From the NCBI RefSeq assembly GCF_004217135.1, contig NZ_SHKK01000001.1, forward strand, positions 3,038,001 to 3,102,000: a DNA stretch of 64,000 nucleotides. The letters are read 5' to 3'. The notes under the pieces are model-generated. The model was not told the origin of the DNA and made no database searches. It saw nothing but the letters and a program-made list of their open reading frames with translations. This DNA comes from Micromonospora violae. GTDB taxonomy: Bacteria; Actinomycetota; Actinomycetes; Mycobacteriales; Micromonosporaceae. A program made the position numbers and the translations under genes. Of the stretch, positions 1-8,687 are shown piece by piece. Every line of letters starts with the position of its first letter. Position 1 is the stretch's first letter.

Positions 1-31
1 CGCAGGATGGGAGTGACTTTAGGATCATCGC

Positions 32-479
32 GTGATCGATATCGAGGTGACGGTGCGTCGGGCTTCCGATGCGGACGCGCCCGCCCTGGCCGGGCTGCGC
101 TGGAGGCGAGCCATCCAGGAGCGCGGGTACCAGGGCGACAACCTGGACGAGTTTGTCGCGACGCTCGGCGATTGGATGCGCGACCACCCCGAGCACCGGG
201 CGTTCGTGGCCGAGGTCGCCGGCGAGGTGATCGGGATGGCCTGGCTCGCAGTGCTAGACCGTGTGCCCACGGCAAACAAGTACGCCCGGCGGGGCGGCGA
301 CGTGCAGTCCGTGTTCGTCGTCCCTGAGCTGCGCGACCGCCGGGTCGGCGCCCTGCTGATGTCGGCCGTGCTGGAAGAGGCCCGTCGCTTGGAGCTAGAG
401 CATGTGACGGTGCACTCCAGCACCCGGGCGGTGCCCTTCTACGAGCGCAACGGCTGGGGTCACGATCCCGAGTGGCTTA
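32..479 (+). pseudogene. GNAT-family N-acetyltransferase, interrupted by an insertion sequence
   Basis: An acetyl-CoA-dependent N-acetyltransferase of unknown substrate. The translation shows the GNAT core: a VFVVPELRDRRVGALLM acetyl-CoA-binding segment near residues 93-110 and the FYERNGW end motif near residue 140. The start is GTG at 32, with AGGA about 7 nt upstream. The frame runs into the IS5 element at 480, which gives the open frame an artificial tail. Removing bases 480-1376, which is the element plus one copy of TTA, restores a frame that ends at TAG 1394-1396 and encodes 155 residues, a normal GNAT length. The gene was therefore intact until the insertion, and only its last few residues are displaced. 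Enzyme activity could survive, since the motifs lie upstream of the break. Confidence 0.8.
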
Positions 480-488
480 GACCGTGTG

Positions 489-899
489 TCAGTTGGGCTT
501 GTTGCTGGTCAACAGGTTGAGTCGGTCGGCGCGGCGGTAGCAGATGAGAGCGCAGGCCAGGCGCAGGAATCCGAGGTAGTGGGAAGCCTTCCGGTCGTAG
601 CGGCGGACCAGCCGCCGGGACCGGGTGGTCCATTCCAGGCAGCGTTCGATCACGTAGCGGTGCCGGCCGAGCCGCTTCGATGACTCGATGCCCTTGCGGG
701 CGATCCGCGCGGTGATGTTGCGCTCGCGGAGCAGCTCGCGGCATTCGCGGTAGTCGTAGCCCTTGTCGCCGTGCAGCTTGGCCGGTCGTTTCCGGGGCCG
801 GCCGACCGGCTGGCGGATCGGCTGGATGCTGTCGACCATGTCCTCGAGCAGCTTGTGGTCGTTGATGTTGCCGGCAGAGATATCCACATGCAGCGGCAA
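489..899 (-). CDS. IS5-family transposase, catalytic C-terminal part (OrfB)
   Basis: The second half of the DDE transposase. It contains the second Asp in the LHGDKGYDYREC segment and the Glu in YVIERCLEWTTR, both typical of IS5 transposases, followed by the YDRKASHYLGFLRLAC tail. The frame is open upstream to about 975, so the real product is made by ribosomes slipping back one base from OrfA at the A4G5 run (974-982). In the shifted frame the sequence continues DLTGPSPVDRGKPGSK and then joins this segment. The internal ATG at 899 is probably not a genuine start. Confidence 0.8.
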   Translation of the reverse strand: MPLHVDISAGNINDHKLLEDMVDSIQPIRQPVGRPRKRPAKLHGDKGYDYRECRELLRERNITARIARKGIESSKRLGRHRYVIERCLEWTTRSRRLVRRYDRKASHYLGFLRLACALICYRRADRLNLLTSNKPN

Positions 900-967
900 C
901 CCGCCCCGCTCACCGACGACGTGAATTTTGGAGCCGGGCTTGCCCCGGTCGACCGGGCTGGGCCCGG

Positions 968-1321
968 TCAGGTCCCCCTTTTGAGCGCACGAACGTGCAT
1001 GCTGTCGATACTCGCCCTTGACCAGTCGATCTGCCCGGCGACGCCGAGCACGTCAAGCGTCGCCTGGTGCAGCGCGCTCATCACTCCCGCGGCAACCCAT
1101 TCGGCGAAGCGGCGGTGAGCGGTACGCCAGTGCACAGGGAACGACCCCGGCAACTTACGCCACGAGCAACCCGACTCCAACACGTACACAATCGCCGCGA
1201 GCATCGCCCGGTCATCGGTCCGGCGCCGCCCACCGCCTTGATGCCTTTCCGGGTGCGCTGGCAACAACGGCTGCGCGAGGTGCCACAACGCGTCCGGGCA
1301 GTACTTCTCCACGTCACTCAC
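968..1321 (-). CDS. IS5-family transposase, N-terminal part (OrfA, DUF4096)
   Basis: 117 residues. The N-terminal DUF4096 helix-turn-helix region runs to about residue 85 (GGRRRTDDRAMLAAIVYVLESG). The first catalytic Asp is in SIDSMHVRA close to the end. The frame ends just after the slippery run AAAAGGGGG (974-982 on the complement), the usual frameshift arrangement in the IS427 group. Expressed alone it may act as a DNA-binding regulator of transposition. A distant relative that has lost this Asp occurs at 63133-63513. Confidence 0.8.
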   Translation of the reverse strand: MSDVEKYCPDALWHLAQPLLPAHPERHQGGGRRRTDDRAMLAAIVYVLESGCSWRKLPGSFPVHWRTAHRRFAEWVAAGVMSALHQATLDVLGVAGQIDWSRASIDSMHVRALKRGT

Positions 1322-1376
1322 ACCAGCTCAACGAATGACCTTGCACCTCAACAACCCCAAACGACACACGGTCTTA

Positions 1377-1396
1377 GCTGGGCCTCTGAGGCGTAG
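1377..1396 (+). pseudogene. Displaced 3' end of the GNAT acetyltransferase gene
   Basis: These 20 bases complete the acetyltransferase frame (…E-W-L-S-W-A-S-E-A-stop) when the insertion element and one TTA are removed. The match of frame and stop codon supports the reconstruction of the pre-insertion gene. Confidence 0.7.
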
Positions 1397-1497
1397 AGCC
1401 GCCTCCAGCGTCGGCCCACCCAATCTGCCGGGTGCATCGTGCCGCCGGTCTGACGCAGGTGCCCAAATGGCTCAATCGTCGTCATGCGCTGGGACGG

Positions 1498-3069
1498 CTA
1501 CTCGCCAGCCAGCCCGAGTTGCTGGCTGATCTCCTCGCCGAGCGCCGCTGCTGCTCTTGCCGTCGACGCCAGAAGCTCAGCGTGTTCCGCCTCAGTGACC
1601 TGCAACTCCGGTCTCGGGCTCCGGCGCCACGTCGTCCGCGTCATGTCACGGGTGATGCGGGTGGCATCGGCCTTACCGCGCTCGGCCAGGCGCGGGTTAG
1701 CGTCAACGGCCAGTAACAGAGCTGCCCGCAACTCGACGTCGACACCGCGACCGCGTAAGAGTCGGTAACCGGCCCGACGCAACTCTGTTCGCTCGTCCCG
1801 GAGCAGTTCCCAAGGCAGGTCCGGCGGCAGCGCGCCAGCCACCGGGCGCAGCGCCGCAGTCACCTCCCGCACCACCGCCGGTGACGGATCGCGCACCAAT
1901 GCCGCCATCTCCCCCGCCACCACCGCGTCCAGGAGCCGCAGACTCCGTACCGCCTGAGCACGGACCCTTGCCCGCTCATGGCTCAGCAGTCGTTGGAGCA
2001 GTCGGGCATCCGCTGCGGAGCCGACCTCGGCGAGTCCGGCAATGGCCCCCGAAGCCGGTCGGTCGGTGTCGACGCCGCTCCGATAGTGCTCCCGCACGTC
2101 GATACCGAGGCGGCGAGCCGCATCCCGGGCCACCGCCCGCACCAGCGGCGCATCATCGTTCAGGTATCCAACGACGTCGGCGTCTTTGCCGGCGCGGACC
2201 AGCCCGGTCAACGCCATAACCCGCACCTCGGCCCGAGCCGACCGAGCCAGACGCTGCAGGACATCAAGCCGACGGGTCCACACCGCCTCACGGCACGCCG
2301 CCTGCGCCGCCCGCGTCCGCAGCCGTACATCCGGATCCGACTCGGCAAAGGTCACGAGATCCGACACACGCAGCCAGCCTTGCGCCAGAACGATGTCGAA
2401 GACGAACCACCGCTCCCGACGGCCACCCTCGCTGAGCAGAGCACGCCACACCTGCTCCGTCGCCGCCAGCACCGCCGCCTGCACCTGGGTGACCGCGAAG
2501 GCAGCACGCTGACGCGCGTCAAGGCGCAGCGCCATCGGCAACACGGCAGACAGGCAGATAGCAGGGTCGTCGGCGAGCAGCACCGCGAGCCCGGCGCGCG
2601 CCCGGTCCCGCACCGGCTTGACCCAATCAGCGGTACGCAGCACCAGAAACGGCATCACCTCCCGGCACGGACGACTCACCATCGCAGCGACCGCACGCTC
2701 ACGAATCCGCCCGTCCCCATGCATGCTCGCCAACACCGTCACTACCGGCCCCGACGACACACCGGAGAACCGTTCCGAGGCCCGCCGCATCGCAGGCTGC
2801 TGGTAACGGCCGTGCCACGGCGCCGACCGCGCGTGCCAGTCAAGCCGCACCACCAACCCCGGCGACCCAGCGACCAACGCCAACGCCGACCGCGCCACCA
2901 CCTCATCGCCGACAGCATCGACCTTGAGCAGCACCTCGACCAGGCTGTTCAACGCCTCCCACCGGCCATCGCGGGCCTCGTGAACCGCGACCCGCACCGC
3001 GCCGAGCAACCCACCATCCCCCGCCCCCGAGGGCGGCCGACCGTCGTTGTCGCGTCTGCCCCGGATCAT
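1498..3069 (-). CDS. HEAT-repeat protein of unknown function
   Basis: 523 residues, rich in Ala, Arg, Leu and Val, with repeated pairs of helices (for example SALALVAGSPGLVVRLDW, MALTGLVRAGKDADVVGYL, AVRSLRLLDAVVAGEMAALV). This is the pattern of HEAT or Armadillo-like alpha solenoids used as protein-binding scaffolds. No signal peptide, membrane segment or catalytic motif is visible. I prefer ATG 3069 because CAGGAT lies 6 nt upstream. The frame is open to a TTG at 3090. It is divergent from the nucleotidyltransferase-like gene at 3151, with an 81-bp spacer. Its partner and role are not known. Confidence 0.75.
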   Translation of the reverse strand: MIRGRRDNDGRPPSGAGDGGLLGAVRVAVHEARDGRWEALNSLVEVLLKVDAVGDEVVARSALALVAGSPGLVVRLDWHARSAPWHGRYQQPAMRRASERFSGVSSGPVVTVLASMHGDGRIRERAVAAMVSRPCREVMPFLVLRTADWVKPVRDRARAGLAVLLADDPAICLSAVLPMALRLDARQRAAFAVTQVQAAVLAATEQVWRALLSEGGRRERWFVFDIVLAQGWLRVSDLVTFAESDPDVRLRTRAAQAACREAVWTRRLDVLQRLARSARAEVRVMALTGLVRAGKDADVVGYLNDDAPLVRAVARDAARRLGIDVREHYRSGVDTDRPASGAIAGLAEVGSAADARLLQRLLSHERARVRAQAVRSLRLLDAVVAGEMAALVRDPSPAVVREVTAALRPVAGALPPDLPWELLRDERTELRRAGYRLLRGRGVDVELRAALLLAVDANPRLAERGKADATRITRDMTRTTWRRSPRPELQVTEAEHAELLASTARAAAALGEEISQQLGLAGE

Positions 3070-3137
3070 GCTGACATCCTGCCCAACCAACTAACCGAAC
3101 CGAACCACATTTTTCGAGCCCCGCCCGCGCGCCGGGC

Positions 3138-3143
3138 TACGGT
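3138..3143 (+). promoter_or_regulatory. Likely leaderless promoter -10 element for the gene at 3151
   Basis: TACGGT sits 7 nt before the GTG start, the distance expected when transcription begins at the start codon, as is common in actinomycetes. There is no Shine-Dalgarno sequence. The same spacing occurs at 10101 and, with 8 nt, at 25992. Confidence 0.45.
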
Positions 3144-3150
3144 CGCTGGT

Positions 3151-3708
3151 GTGGTCATCAGCGCATTGGACGACGTGGTGAACGTGATCGAGTCAGACCC
3201 GGAGGCGATGAGAGTCCTTCGGGCCGCCGCCGACCTTGGGTTACCCGACTGGTGGATCGGTGCCGGCTTCGTTCGCAACCGCGTCTGGGACGCGATCAGT
3301 AACCTTCCGGTCTCGCCTGAGCGGGACGTGGATGTCGCCTACTTCGATCCGGAGAAGCTGGACCCGCGCGAGGACGCCCGTGCCGAAGCCCGCGCCCGGG
3401 TGGTTCTCCCCGGAGTGCCGTGGGAGATCCGCAATCAGGCCCGGATGCATCAGCACAATGGCGACGAGCCTTACACGTCGACCCTGGACGCGATGTCGCG
3501 CTGGCCCGAAACGGCGACCTGCGTCGCGGTCACCCTGCGCGGTGACGCTGTCCGCCTGGTGTCCTGCCACGGGCTGGCTGACCTGGTGGGGATGGTGGTC
3601 CGCCCCTCTCCAGCATTCAGTGACGCGGCGGGCCGCGCGAAGGTACGGCACCGCGTGGAGGCCAAGGGATGGTGCGACCGATGGGCCGGACTGCGGCTGG
3701 AGATCTAG
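3151..3708 (+). CDS. Nucleotidyltransferase-like protein (YjfE/DUF925 type)
   Basis: 185 residues. The sequence has the features of the nucleotidyltransferase-fold family PF06042: PDWWIGAGFVRNRVWD near residues 30-46, then RDVDVAYFDP near 58-67 with the acidic pair expected to hold metal, and a WPETATCVAV segment. Members are about 180-200 residues and their substrates are unknown. GTG 3151 is chosen because it follows a leaderless-type -10 box. It is separated by 61 bp from the next gene on the same strand. The fold assignment is fairly firm; the activity is unknown. Confidence 0.75.
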   Translation: MVISALDDVVNVIESDPEAMRVLRAAADLGLPDWWIGAGFVRNRVWDAISNLPVSPERDVDVAYFDPEKLDPREDARAEARARVVLPGVPWEIRNQARMHQHNGDEPYTSTLDAMSRWPETATCVAVTLRGDAVRLVSCHGLADLVGMVVRPSPAFSDAAGRAKVRHRVEAKGWCDRWAGLRLEI

Positions 3709-3769
3709 CGCGGACGTCACCTCAGCGGCTCAACTGATCTCAGCAGCCCGTCAGGATAGGGTCTCGACC

Positions 3770-4648
3770 GTGACAGCGGTACCGGCACCAACAGGCCCAT
3801 TCCGCTGGGACCTTGTCTCTCCGGCCCAGCTCGGTGCTCTCCTCGACGCCGTCCCCGAGCCCGATCTGTGGTTCCTACCCGAACTGCTCGAGTGTGCCGG
3901 CAAGGTCCTTGCCCGCAGCGCCAACGCGGACCTCTACTTCGTCGGCCGCTCCCCCGACAGCATCTTCGACCTGCTCAGCGGCGCGCTGGCCGCGACCACG
4001 TGGCGCGACCGCTGCCACCAGGTTCCGCTGTCATTGTGGGCCGATCCGGATGTGCTGACTCCGGCGCAGGTCGCCCAGTTCCGCAGCAACCTCAGTCACC
4101 TGGGAATCACCCCGCACGGTCTGGCCCACCGCCGGCAGCCGGTGGCGTTCGTCGACCTCGTCTACGGCGGTCGCACCTACGAGAACCTGTTCCATCTGCT
4201 CCGACAATGGATCAGCGAGGAGAGAGCCGCCTGGTCGGTGATCCGTACGAAGGTGCGGTTCATCGGCATCACCGCTCGCACAAAGACCAGCCCGAACACC
4301 TGGCGCTGGTACCAGGCCGCCCCATGGGCCACCCAGCTCCCACGCAGAGCCCTGGTCGGGGTGTCCCTGCGCGCAGGGCTATGGGAGTATTTCGGCGACC
4401 TACAGCCCAAGATCACCCGCTCGTTCCCCGTCGCACGGTGGCTCGACCAGGACACGCACGTCCCGGCACGCGATCCCAAGGCGTTGGCCGCCCTCGCCGA
4501 AGCCGTGGCCATCGTCGCGTACGGTCGCTCGCCCGAGGGGCGAGCCGGGCTCGCCGCCGCGATAACCGGCGAACCCACCATGCGCCAGCCATGGGTACGG
4601 TCGCTGGTGACCGAACTGCGCCGGCCGACCACCACCCGTCAGACCTGA
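3770..4648 (+). CDS. Conserved protein of unknown function, possibly phosphoribosyltransferase-like
   Basis: 292 residues, with no signal peptide or membrane segment. Start GTG 3770 has AGGATAGG about 10 nt upstream. The segments ADLYFVGRSPDSIFDLLSGAL (residues about 54-74) and VAFVDLVYGGRT (about 125-136) resemble the beta-strand/loop layout of type I phosphoribosyltransferases, where the second would be the PRPP loop, although the usual acidic pair is not conserved. The C-terminal half is rich in Trp and Arg. I do not recognise the family with certainty. It may be co-transcribed with the gene at 3151. Confidence 0.65.
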   Translation: MTAVPAPTGPFRWDLVSPAQLGALLDAVPEPDLWFLPELLECAGKVLARSANADLYFVGRSPDSIFDLLSGALAATTWRDRCHQVPLSLWADPDVLTPAQVAQFRSNLSHLGITPHGLAHRRQPVAFVDLVYGGRTYENLFHLLRQWISEERAAWSVIRTKVRFIGITARTKTSPNTWRWYQAAPWATQLPRRALVGVSLRAGLWEYFGDLQPKITRSFPVARWLDQDTHVPARDPKALAALAEAVAIVAYGRSPEGRAGLAAAITGEPTMRQPWVRSLVTELRRPTTTRQT

Positions 4649-4783
4649 CCCCTCCCAACCCTGCCCCGAACCAGCACGTCGCGCACATCCCTGGATCGGG
4701 TACGCGACCAACCGGGGTCTTGCCTCCCCGGACGTCGCCGGTGAACCTTAATCCACGGCGAGCGGCACGCCAGTCGTCCGGAT

Positions 4784-4936
4784 TTGCGCGGCACAGCCGG
4801 GAGGAACGCGGTGCATCCGTTGCGGGCAGGTCACCAGCGGGGCATCTGCTGCGTCGTAGCCACCGGCTATGGCAAGACCACCGCGCTGCACCGGGCGGCC
4901 CGTCGAGGCGCAGAGCGCGCCTCGGCGGCCCACCGT
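4784..4936 (+). pseudogene. Fragment of an ATPase with a Walker A motif
   Basis: One plus-strand frame reads ICCVVATGYGKTTALHRAA. This matches the Walker A (P-loop) start of LuxR/MalT-type signalling ATPases, which usually read APAGYGKTTLL. The similarity stops within a few dozen residues and no Walker B follows before the protease gene on the other strand, so this can only be a remnant. Chance similarity is possible given the short length. Confidence 0.35.
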
Positions 4937-4937
4937 C

Positions 4938-6167
4938 TCAGCCGTTGTCGATCAGGCTGGCGATCTCGTTGTAGATCAGGTGCGCTTTCGCGCCCTGGTT
5001 CGACGGACATCCGCCGAGGTGGTGCAGGGCGATCACCCGGTGGCTGGCGTTCAGCACGGGTGAACCCGAGTTGCCGCCGGAGGTGTCGCAGCTGTAGCTG
5101 ATGTTCCAGGTGTTGTAGTTCGCGTTCCGGACGGCGCAGGTCGCGCCGTTCTGGGTGTCCTCGTAGATCGACAGCCGCTTCGCGCTGCCGTCGCCGTGTC
5201 CGGGGATGTAGATCCGGGTGCCGTTGCTGGTGGCGCTCGTTGCCAGGTACAGCGTGCCGAATCCCTGGATGGCGGCGAAGTTGTTGACCGAGAACAGCGC
5301 GTAATCCAGTTGGCTGGAGCCGCCGCTGCTCACCCGGTAGAGGGTGGCACCGCTGACCTTGGTGCCGGCGCCGGGGTTCGCGCCGCCACAGGTGGCGCAC
5401 TGGTAGTTGAACTGCATCTCGCTGCCGCTCACGGCGGACTGCGTCGAGAAGCAGTGCTTGTTCGTCAGCATCCGGTTGGTGTTGCCGACCCGCCAGGTGG
5501 TGCACAGTCCACCGCCGCTGATCAGCAGCCGTGCCACCGCCCTGCCGCGGGCGTACTCGGTGGGGTGGCTGTTCTGGTAGCAGACCACGTCCCGGCGGGC
5601 GTCGGTGCTGCACACGGACTGGGTGGAGAAGTTGTGCGCGGCGATCTCCGTGCGGTCGTATCCGCGCCAGAACCGGTCAATGGTGGCGGCGCTGCCACCT
5701 GCGGGGCGGCTGCTGTGCAGTGTCACCACGGCGGTGTCGCCCTCCACCGACATCGCCCAGAAACCCGGCTGCCCGTCGGTGGTGTAGTCCGACCCGGCCG
5801 CCCGGTTCAGGTGGCGGTCGTACCGGTAGCTCTCCCTGCCGTCGCGGCTCGACACCGTGACGTAGTCGCCGTGGGCCAGACGCAGCGAGCTGAAGTGCAC
5901 CTTGATGTAGGTGGCACCGGGGTGCCGAATGATCTGTGTCCCGCCGTTGGGGGCATAGGACAGAAGGCCGTCGACGGTGCGGAGTTCACCGATCGTGGTC
6001 ACACCCTCCGCCGAAAACTGGTTCGACTCCGGTGCCCGCTCGGATTGTGGCGTGAGAGGGGCAACCGAGTACGCCTCGGCGGCGGGTACCGACAGTAGGC
6101 TCAGCCCGAGTGTGCAGGCAGCGAGCGCGACCGCCCCCGTTCGTAGGTGGCGCAGGGCAGATGTCAT
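4938..6167 (-). CDS. Secreted trypsin-fold serine endopeptidase (lysyl/glutamyl endopeptidase-like)
   Basis: 409 residues from ATG 6167, which follows GAAGGAG at about 6 nt. A Sec signal peptide (residues 1 to about 32, ending PAAEA) is followed by a beta-rich N-terminal domain of about 130 residues and then a chymotrypsin-fold domain. The triad can be read as His in RMLTNKHCF, Asp in SSQLDYALFSV and Ser in TSGGNSGSPVL. Paired cysteines surround these sites (CSTDARRDVVCYQ, CATCGG, CAVRN). The layout matches secreted bacterial endopeptidases related to Lysobacter Lys-C. Substrate preference cannot be read safely. It stands alone and ends against remnant DNA at 4.9 kb. Confidence 0.85.
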   Translation of the reverse strand: MTSALRHLRTGAVALAACTLGLSLLSVPAAEAYSVAPLTPQSERAPESNQFSAEGVTTIGELRTVDGLLSYAPNGGTQIIRHPGATYIKVHFSSLRLAHGDYVTVSSRDGRESYRYDRHLNRAAGSDYTTDGQPGFWAMSVEGDTAVVTLHSSRPAGGSAATIDRFWRGYDRTEIAAHNFSTQSVCSTDARRDVVCYQNSHPTEYARGRAVARLLISGGGLCTTWRVGNTNRMLTNKHCFSTQSAVSGSEMQFNYQCATCGGANPGAGTKVSGATLYRVSSGGSSQLDYALFSVNNFAAIQGFGTLYLATSATSNGTRIYIPGHGDGSAKRLSIYEDTQNGATCAVRNANYNTWNISYSCDTSGGNSGSPVLNASHRVIALHHLGGCPSNQGAKAHLIYNEIASLIDNG

Positions 6168-6456
6168 CTGTCGCTCCTTCTCAGGAATCAGCACCGAGAC
6201 GTGCCTTCGGCCTTCCTACCTGAGACCACGCAAGACATGTAATCCCATCTATGTCATAGCTACCTGGCCATGATCGTTCGTACCGCCACCCGTACGCCCA
6301 CAGACCGGACGGGATCGCCACCGCAAGCCCCACCCGGCAGCCCGGCATGCGACGCTCAAGGTCCACGACCAACGGGCCACACCGCGTGGCCCTCGGACAC
6401 AACCGCCATAGCCGCACCCCCACCCCACACCCCTTGTGCCCGGAGGAACGCAGACC

Positions 6457-7950
6457 ATGGACCACGCGTCTCAGCTCATCCAGGAGCGGAGTGCCCCGCC
6501 GGCCACGCTGGTGATCTTCGGTGCCTCCGGTGACCTGACCCGGCGTAAGCTGCTGCCCGCGGTCGAGAGCCTGGCCCGGCACGAACGGCTCCCGGACCAG
6601 TTCGCGCTGGTCGGCGTCGCGCGCACACCGATGACCAACGAGCAGTTCGCCGAGAGCGCCCTCGGCGGACGCGCCCTCGCCAGCAAGCGCCAACTCCAGA
6701 ACGGCGTGCGGTACGTGGCCGGCGGCTACGACGACCCGCAGACGTACAAGCGGCTCGTGGAGACCCTCGACGAGCTGGACGCACAGCGGGGCACCTCCGG
6801 CAACCGGCTCTTCTACCTGTCCACCCCGGCCGGGGCCTTCGAGCCGGTGATCAACGGACTGGCCGGTGTCGGGCTCAACCAGCCACGCGAAGGCTCCTTC
6901 TCCCGCCTGGTCATCGAGAAGCCGTACGGGCGCGACCTGGTTACGGCCCGCGAGCTCGACAGCGTCGTGCACAGCGCGTTCGACGAGCACCAGGTCTTCC
7001 GCATCGATCACTACCTGGGCAAGGACACCGTCCAGAACGTGCTGGCGCTGCGCTTCGCGAACTCGATCTTCCAGCCCATCTGGGACCGTTCCTGGGTCGA
7101 CCACGTGCAGATCACCGTCGCCGAGACCCTCGGCGTCGGCAGTCGCGGCGGCTTCTACGAGGACGCCGGCGCGATGCGGGACATCGTGCAGAACCACGTA
7201 CTCCAGGTCCTCGCGCTGGCACTGATGGAGCCACCGGCCTCATTCGAGGCTGAGGGCCTGCGCAATGAAAAGGTGAAGCTGCTCCAGGCGATCCGGCTCC
7301 CCACCGACCGCGACATCGCCGAGGCCGCGGTCCGGGGACAGTACACCCGGGGCGGCACCCGCGAGGAGCTGATGGCCGGCTACCGCGAGGAGGCCGGCGT
7401 CGACCCCCTGTCGCGGACCGAGACGTACGCCGCCATGCGGCTGAACGTGGACAACTGGCGCTGGGCCGGGGTGCCGTTCTACGTACGCACCGGCAAGCGC
7501 CTGCCGGCCCGGCTCACCGAGGTGGCCCTGCAGTTCCAACGGCCGCCACACCTGCCGATCCCGACCGACCAGCTCACCGGCCTCGACGCTGACGCGCTGA
7601 TCCTACGGATCCAGCCGAACGAGGGCATCTCGCTGCGCTTCGGCGCGAAAGTGCCCGGCCACTCCTTCCGGGTCCGCACCGCCACGATGGAGTTCTCCTA
7701 CGACCAGACGTTCGTCGAGGAGTCCCCGGAGGCGTACGAGCGGCTGCTCCTGGACGCGCTGATCGGTGACGCGTCGTTGTTCATCCGCAGCGACGAGGTG
7801 CAGCAGTGCTGGCGGATCGTCGACCCGATCATCGAGAACTGGAAGAAGGACAACTCGCCGATCCCCACCTACGAGGCCGCCTCCTGGGGCCCGACCGACG
7901 CCGACCGGCTCATCGGCCGAAACGGCCGCAAGTGGCGCAACTCCGCGTGA
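6457..7950 (+). CDS. zwf: Glucose-6-phosphate 1-dehydrogenase
   Basis: 497 residues, the normal length. It oxidises glucose-6-phosphate to 6-phosphogluconolactone with NADP or NAD, the first step of the oxidative pentose phosphate pathway. The N-terminal Rossmann motif VIFGASGDLTRRKLLPA is at residues 18-34, and the active-site signature FRIDHYLGKDTVQNVL contains the catalytic His. ATG 6457 has GGAGGA 9 nt upstream. It is not next to tal, opcA or pgl, so this is probably an extra copy outside the usual pentose phosphate operon. Confidence 0.95.
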   Translation: MDHASQLIQERSAPPATLVIFGASGDLTRRKLLPAVESLARHERLPDQFALVGVARTPMTNEQFAESALGGRALASKRQLQNGVRYVAGGYDDPQTYKRLVETLDELDAQRGTSGNRLFYLSTPAGAFEPVINGLAGVGLNQPREGSFSRLVIEKPYGRDLVTARELDSVVHSAFDEHQVFRIDHYLGKDTVQNVLALRFANSIFQPIWDRSWVDHVQITVAETLGVGSRGGFYEDAGAMRDIVQNHVLQVLALALMEPPASFEAEGLRNEKVKLLQAIRLPTDRDIAEAAVRGQYTRGGTREELMAGYREEAGVDPLSRTETYAAMRLNVDNWRWAGVPFYVRTGKRLPARLTEVALQFQRPPHLPIPTDQLTGLDADALILRIQPNEGISLRFGAKVPGHSFRVRTATMEFSYDQTFVEESPEAYERLLLDALIGDASLFIRSDEVQQCWRIVDPIIENWKKDNSPIPTYEAASWGPTDADRLIGRNGRKWRNSA

Positions 7951-8009
7951 CCCAGCCACAACGAGTGTCGCCACGCCGCTGAGCCACACGTCCGGCGACG
8001 CCGGGTCGT

Positions 8010-8687
8010 TCAGGGCCCGTCCGGGTTGGCGCGTGGGATGACCAGTCCGGTCTCGTAGGCGACGACCACCGCCTGTGTTCTGTCGCGCAGGCCGAGCTTG
8101 CTCAGCAGGCGACTGACATGGGTCTTTATGGTTTCGTCGCTGACGACGAGCCGTTTGGCGATTTCGGGGTTGGACAACCCTTCGGCCATGAGCCGCAGCA
8201 CGTCGGTCTCTCGTGGCGTGAGCGAGCTGAGCGGCACGGGCTGCCGGGGTGGTCGGGGGCGCAGGCGCGTGAATTCGCTGATGAGCCGGCGGGTCACCCG
8301 TGGCGCGAGTAGCGCGTCGCCGGCTGCTACGACTCGGACGGCATCGAACAGCCGTTCGGCGCTGACGTCCTTGAGCAGGAAGCCGCTCGCGCCGGCGCCG
8401 AGGGCGTCGTAGACGTGTTCGTCCAGGTCGAATGTGGTGAGGATGAGAATCCGGGGGCCGTCGCCGACGGCTAGGTGCCGGGTGGCCTCGATGCCGTTCA
8501 TGACGGGCATGCGGATGTCCATGAGGACCACGTCGGGTCGGTGCTGGCGGCAGACCCGTATCGCTTCGGCGCCGTCGGCGGCGCTGCCGACGACGGTGAG
8601 GTCGGGCTGCGTGTCGAGGAGCATGACGAAGCCGGCGCGGACGACCTCGTCGTCGTCGGCGACGACGACGCGCACGGGACCGCTCAT
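8010..8687 (-). CDS. NarL/FixJ-family response regulator
   Basis: 225 residues. The receiver domain has the acidic pocket VVADDDEVV, the phosphorylation-site Asp in VVLMDIRMPVMNG and the conserved Lys in GFLLKDVSAE. The C-terminal LuxR-type helix-turn-helix reads LTPRETDVLRLMAEGLSNPEIAKRL. Its start overlaps the kinase stop as ATGA (8684-8687), so the two are translationally coupled. The partner kinase is immediately upstream, and the likely target is the divergent ABC-2 transporter operon at 10114-13477. Confidence 0.93.
   Translation of the reverse strand: MSGPVRVVVADDDEVVRAGFVMLLDTQPDLTVVGSAADGAEAIRVCRQHRPDVVLMDIRMPVMNGIEATRHLAVGDGPRILILTTFDLDEHVYDALGAGASGFLLKDVSAERLFDAVRVVAAGDALLAPRVTRRLISEFTRLRPRPPRQPVPLSSLTPRETDVLRLMAEGLSNPEIAKRLVVSDETIKTHVSRLLSKLGLRDRTQAVVVAYETGLVIPRANPDGP

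Larger units (their letters stand above)
480..1373 (-). mobile_element. IS5-family insertion sequence (IS427-like group), apparently complete
   Basis: An 894-bp element. Its ends are near-perfect inverted repeats: 480-497 and the complement of 1356-1373 agree at 16 of 18 positions and both begin GACCGTGTGTC. It is flanked by the trinucleotide TTA on both sides (477-479 and 1374-1376), which I read as the target-site duplication. It carries two overlapping minus-strand frames that together encode a DDE transposase through a -1 frameshift. The ends, duplication and frames are all intact, so the insertion looks recent. Confidence 0.9.

Noticed and set aside
1978..3150. Long plus-strand open frame antisense to the HEAT-repeat gene
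   Set aside because: Pro/Arg/His-rich translation typical of a shadow frame in high-GC DNA; only the part after GTG 3151 is a real protein.
5196..6098. 300-codon plus-strand frame opposite the secreted protease
   Set aside because: The protease frame on the other strand has catalytic motifs and a signal peptide; this one has only Gly/Ala/Val-rich low-complexity text.
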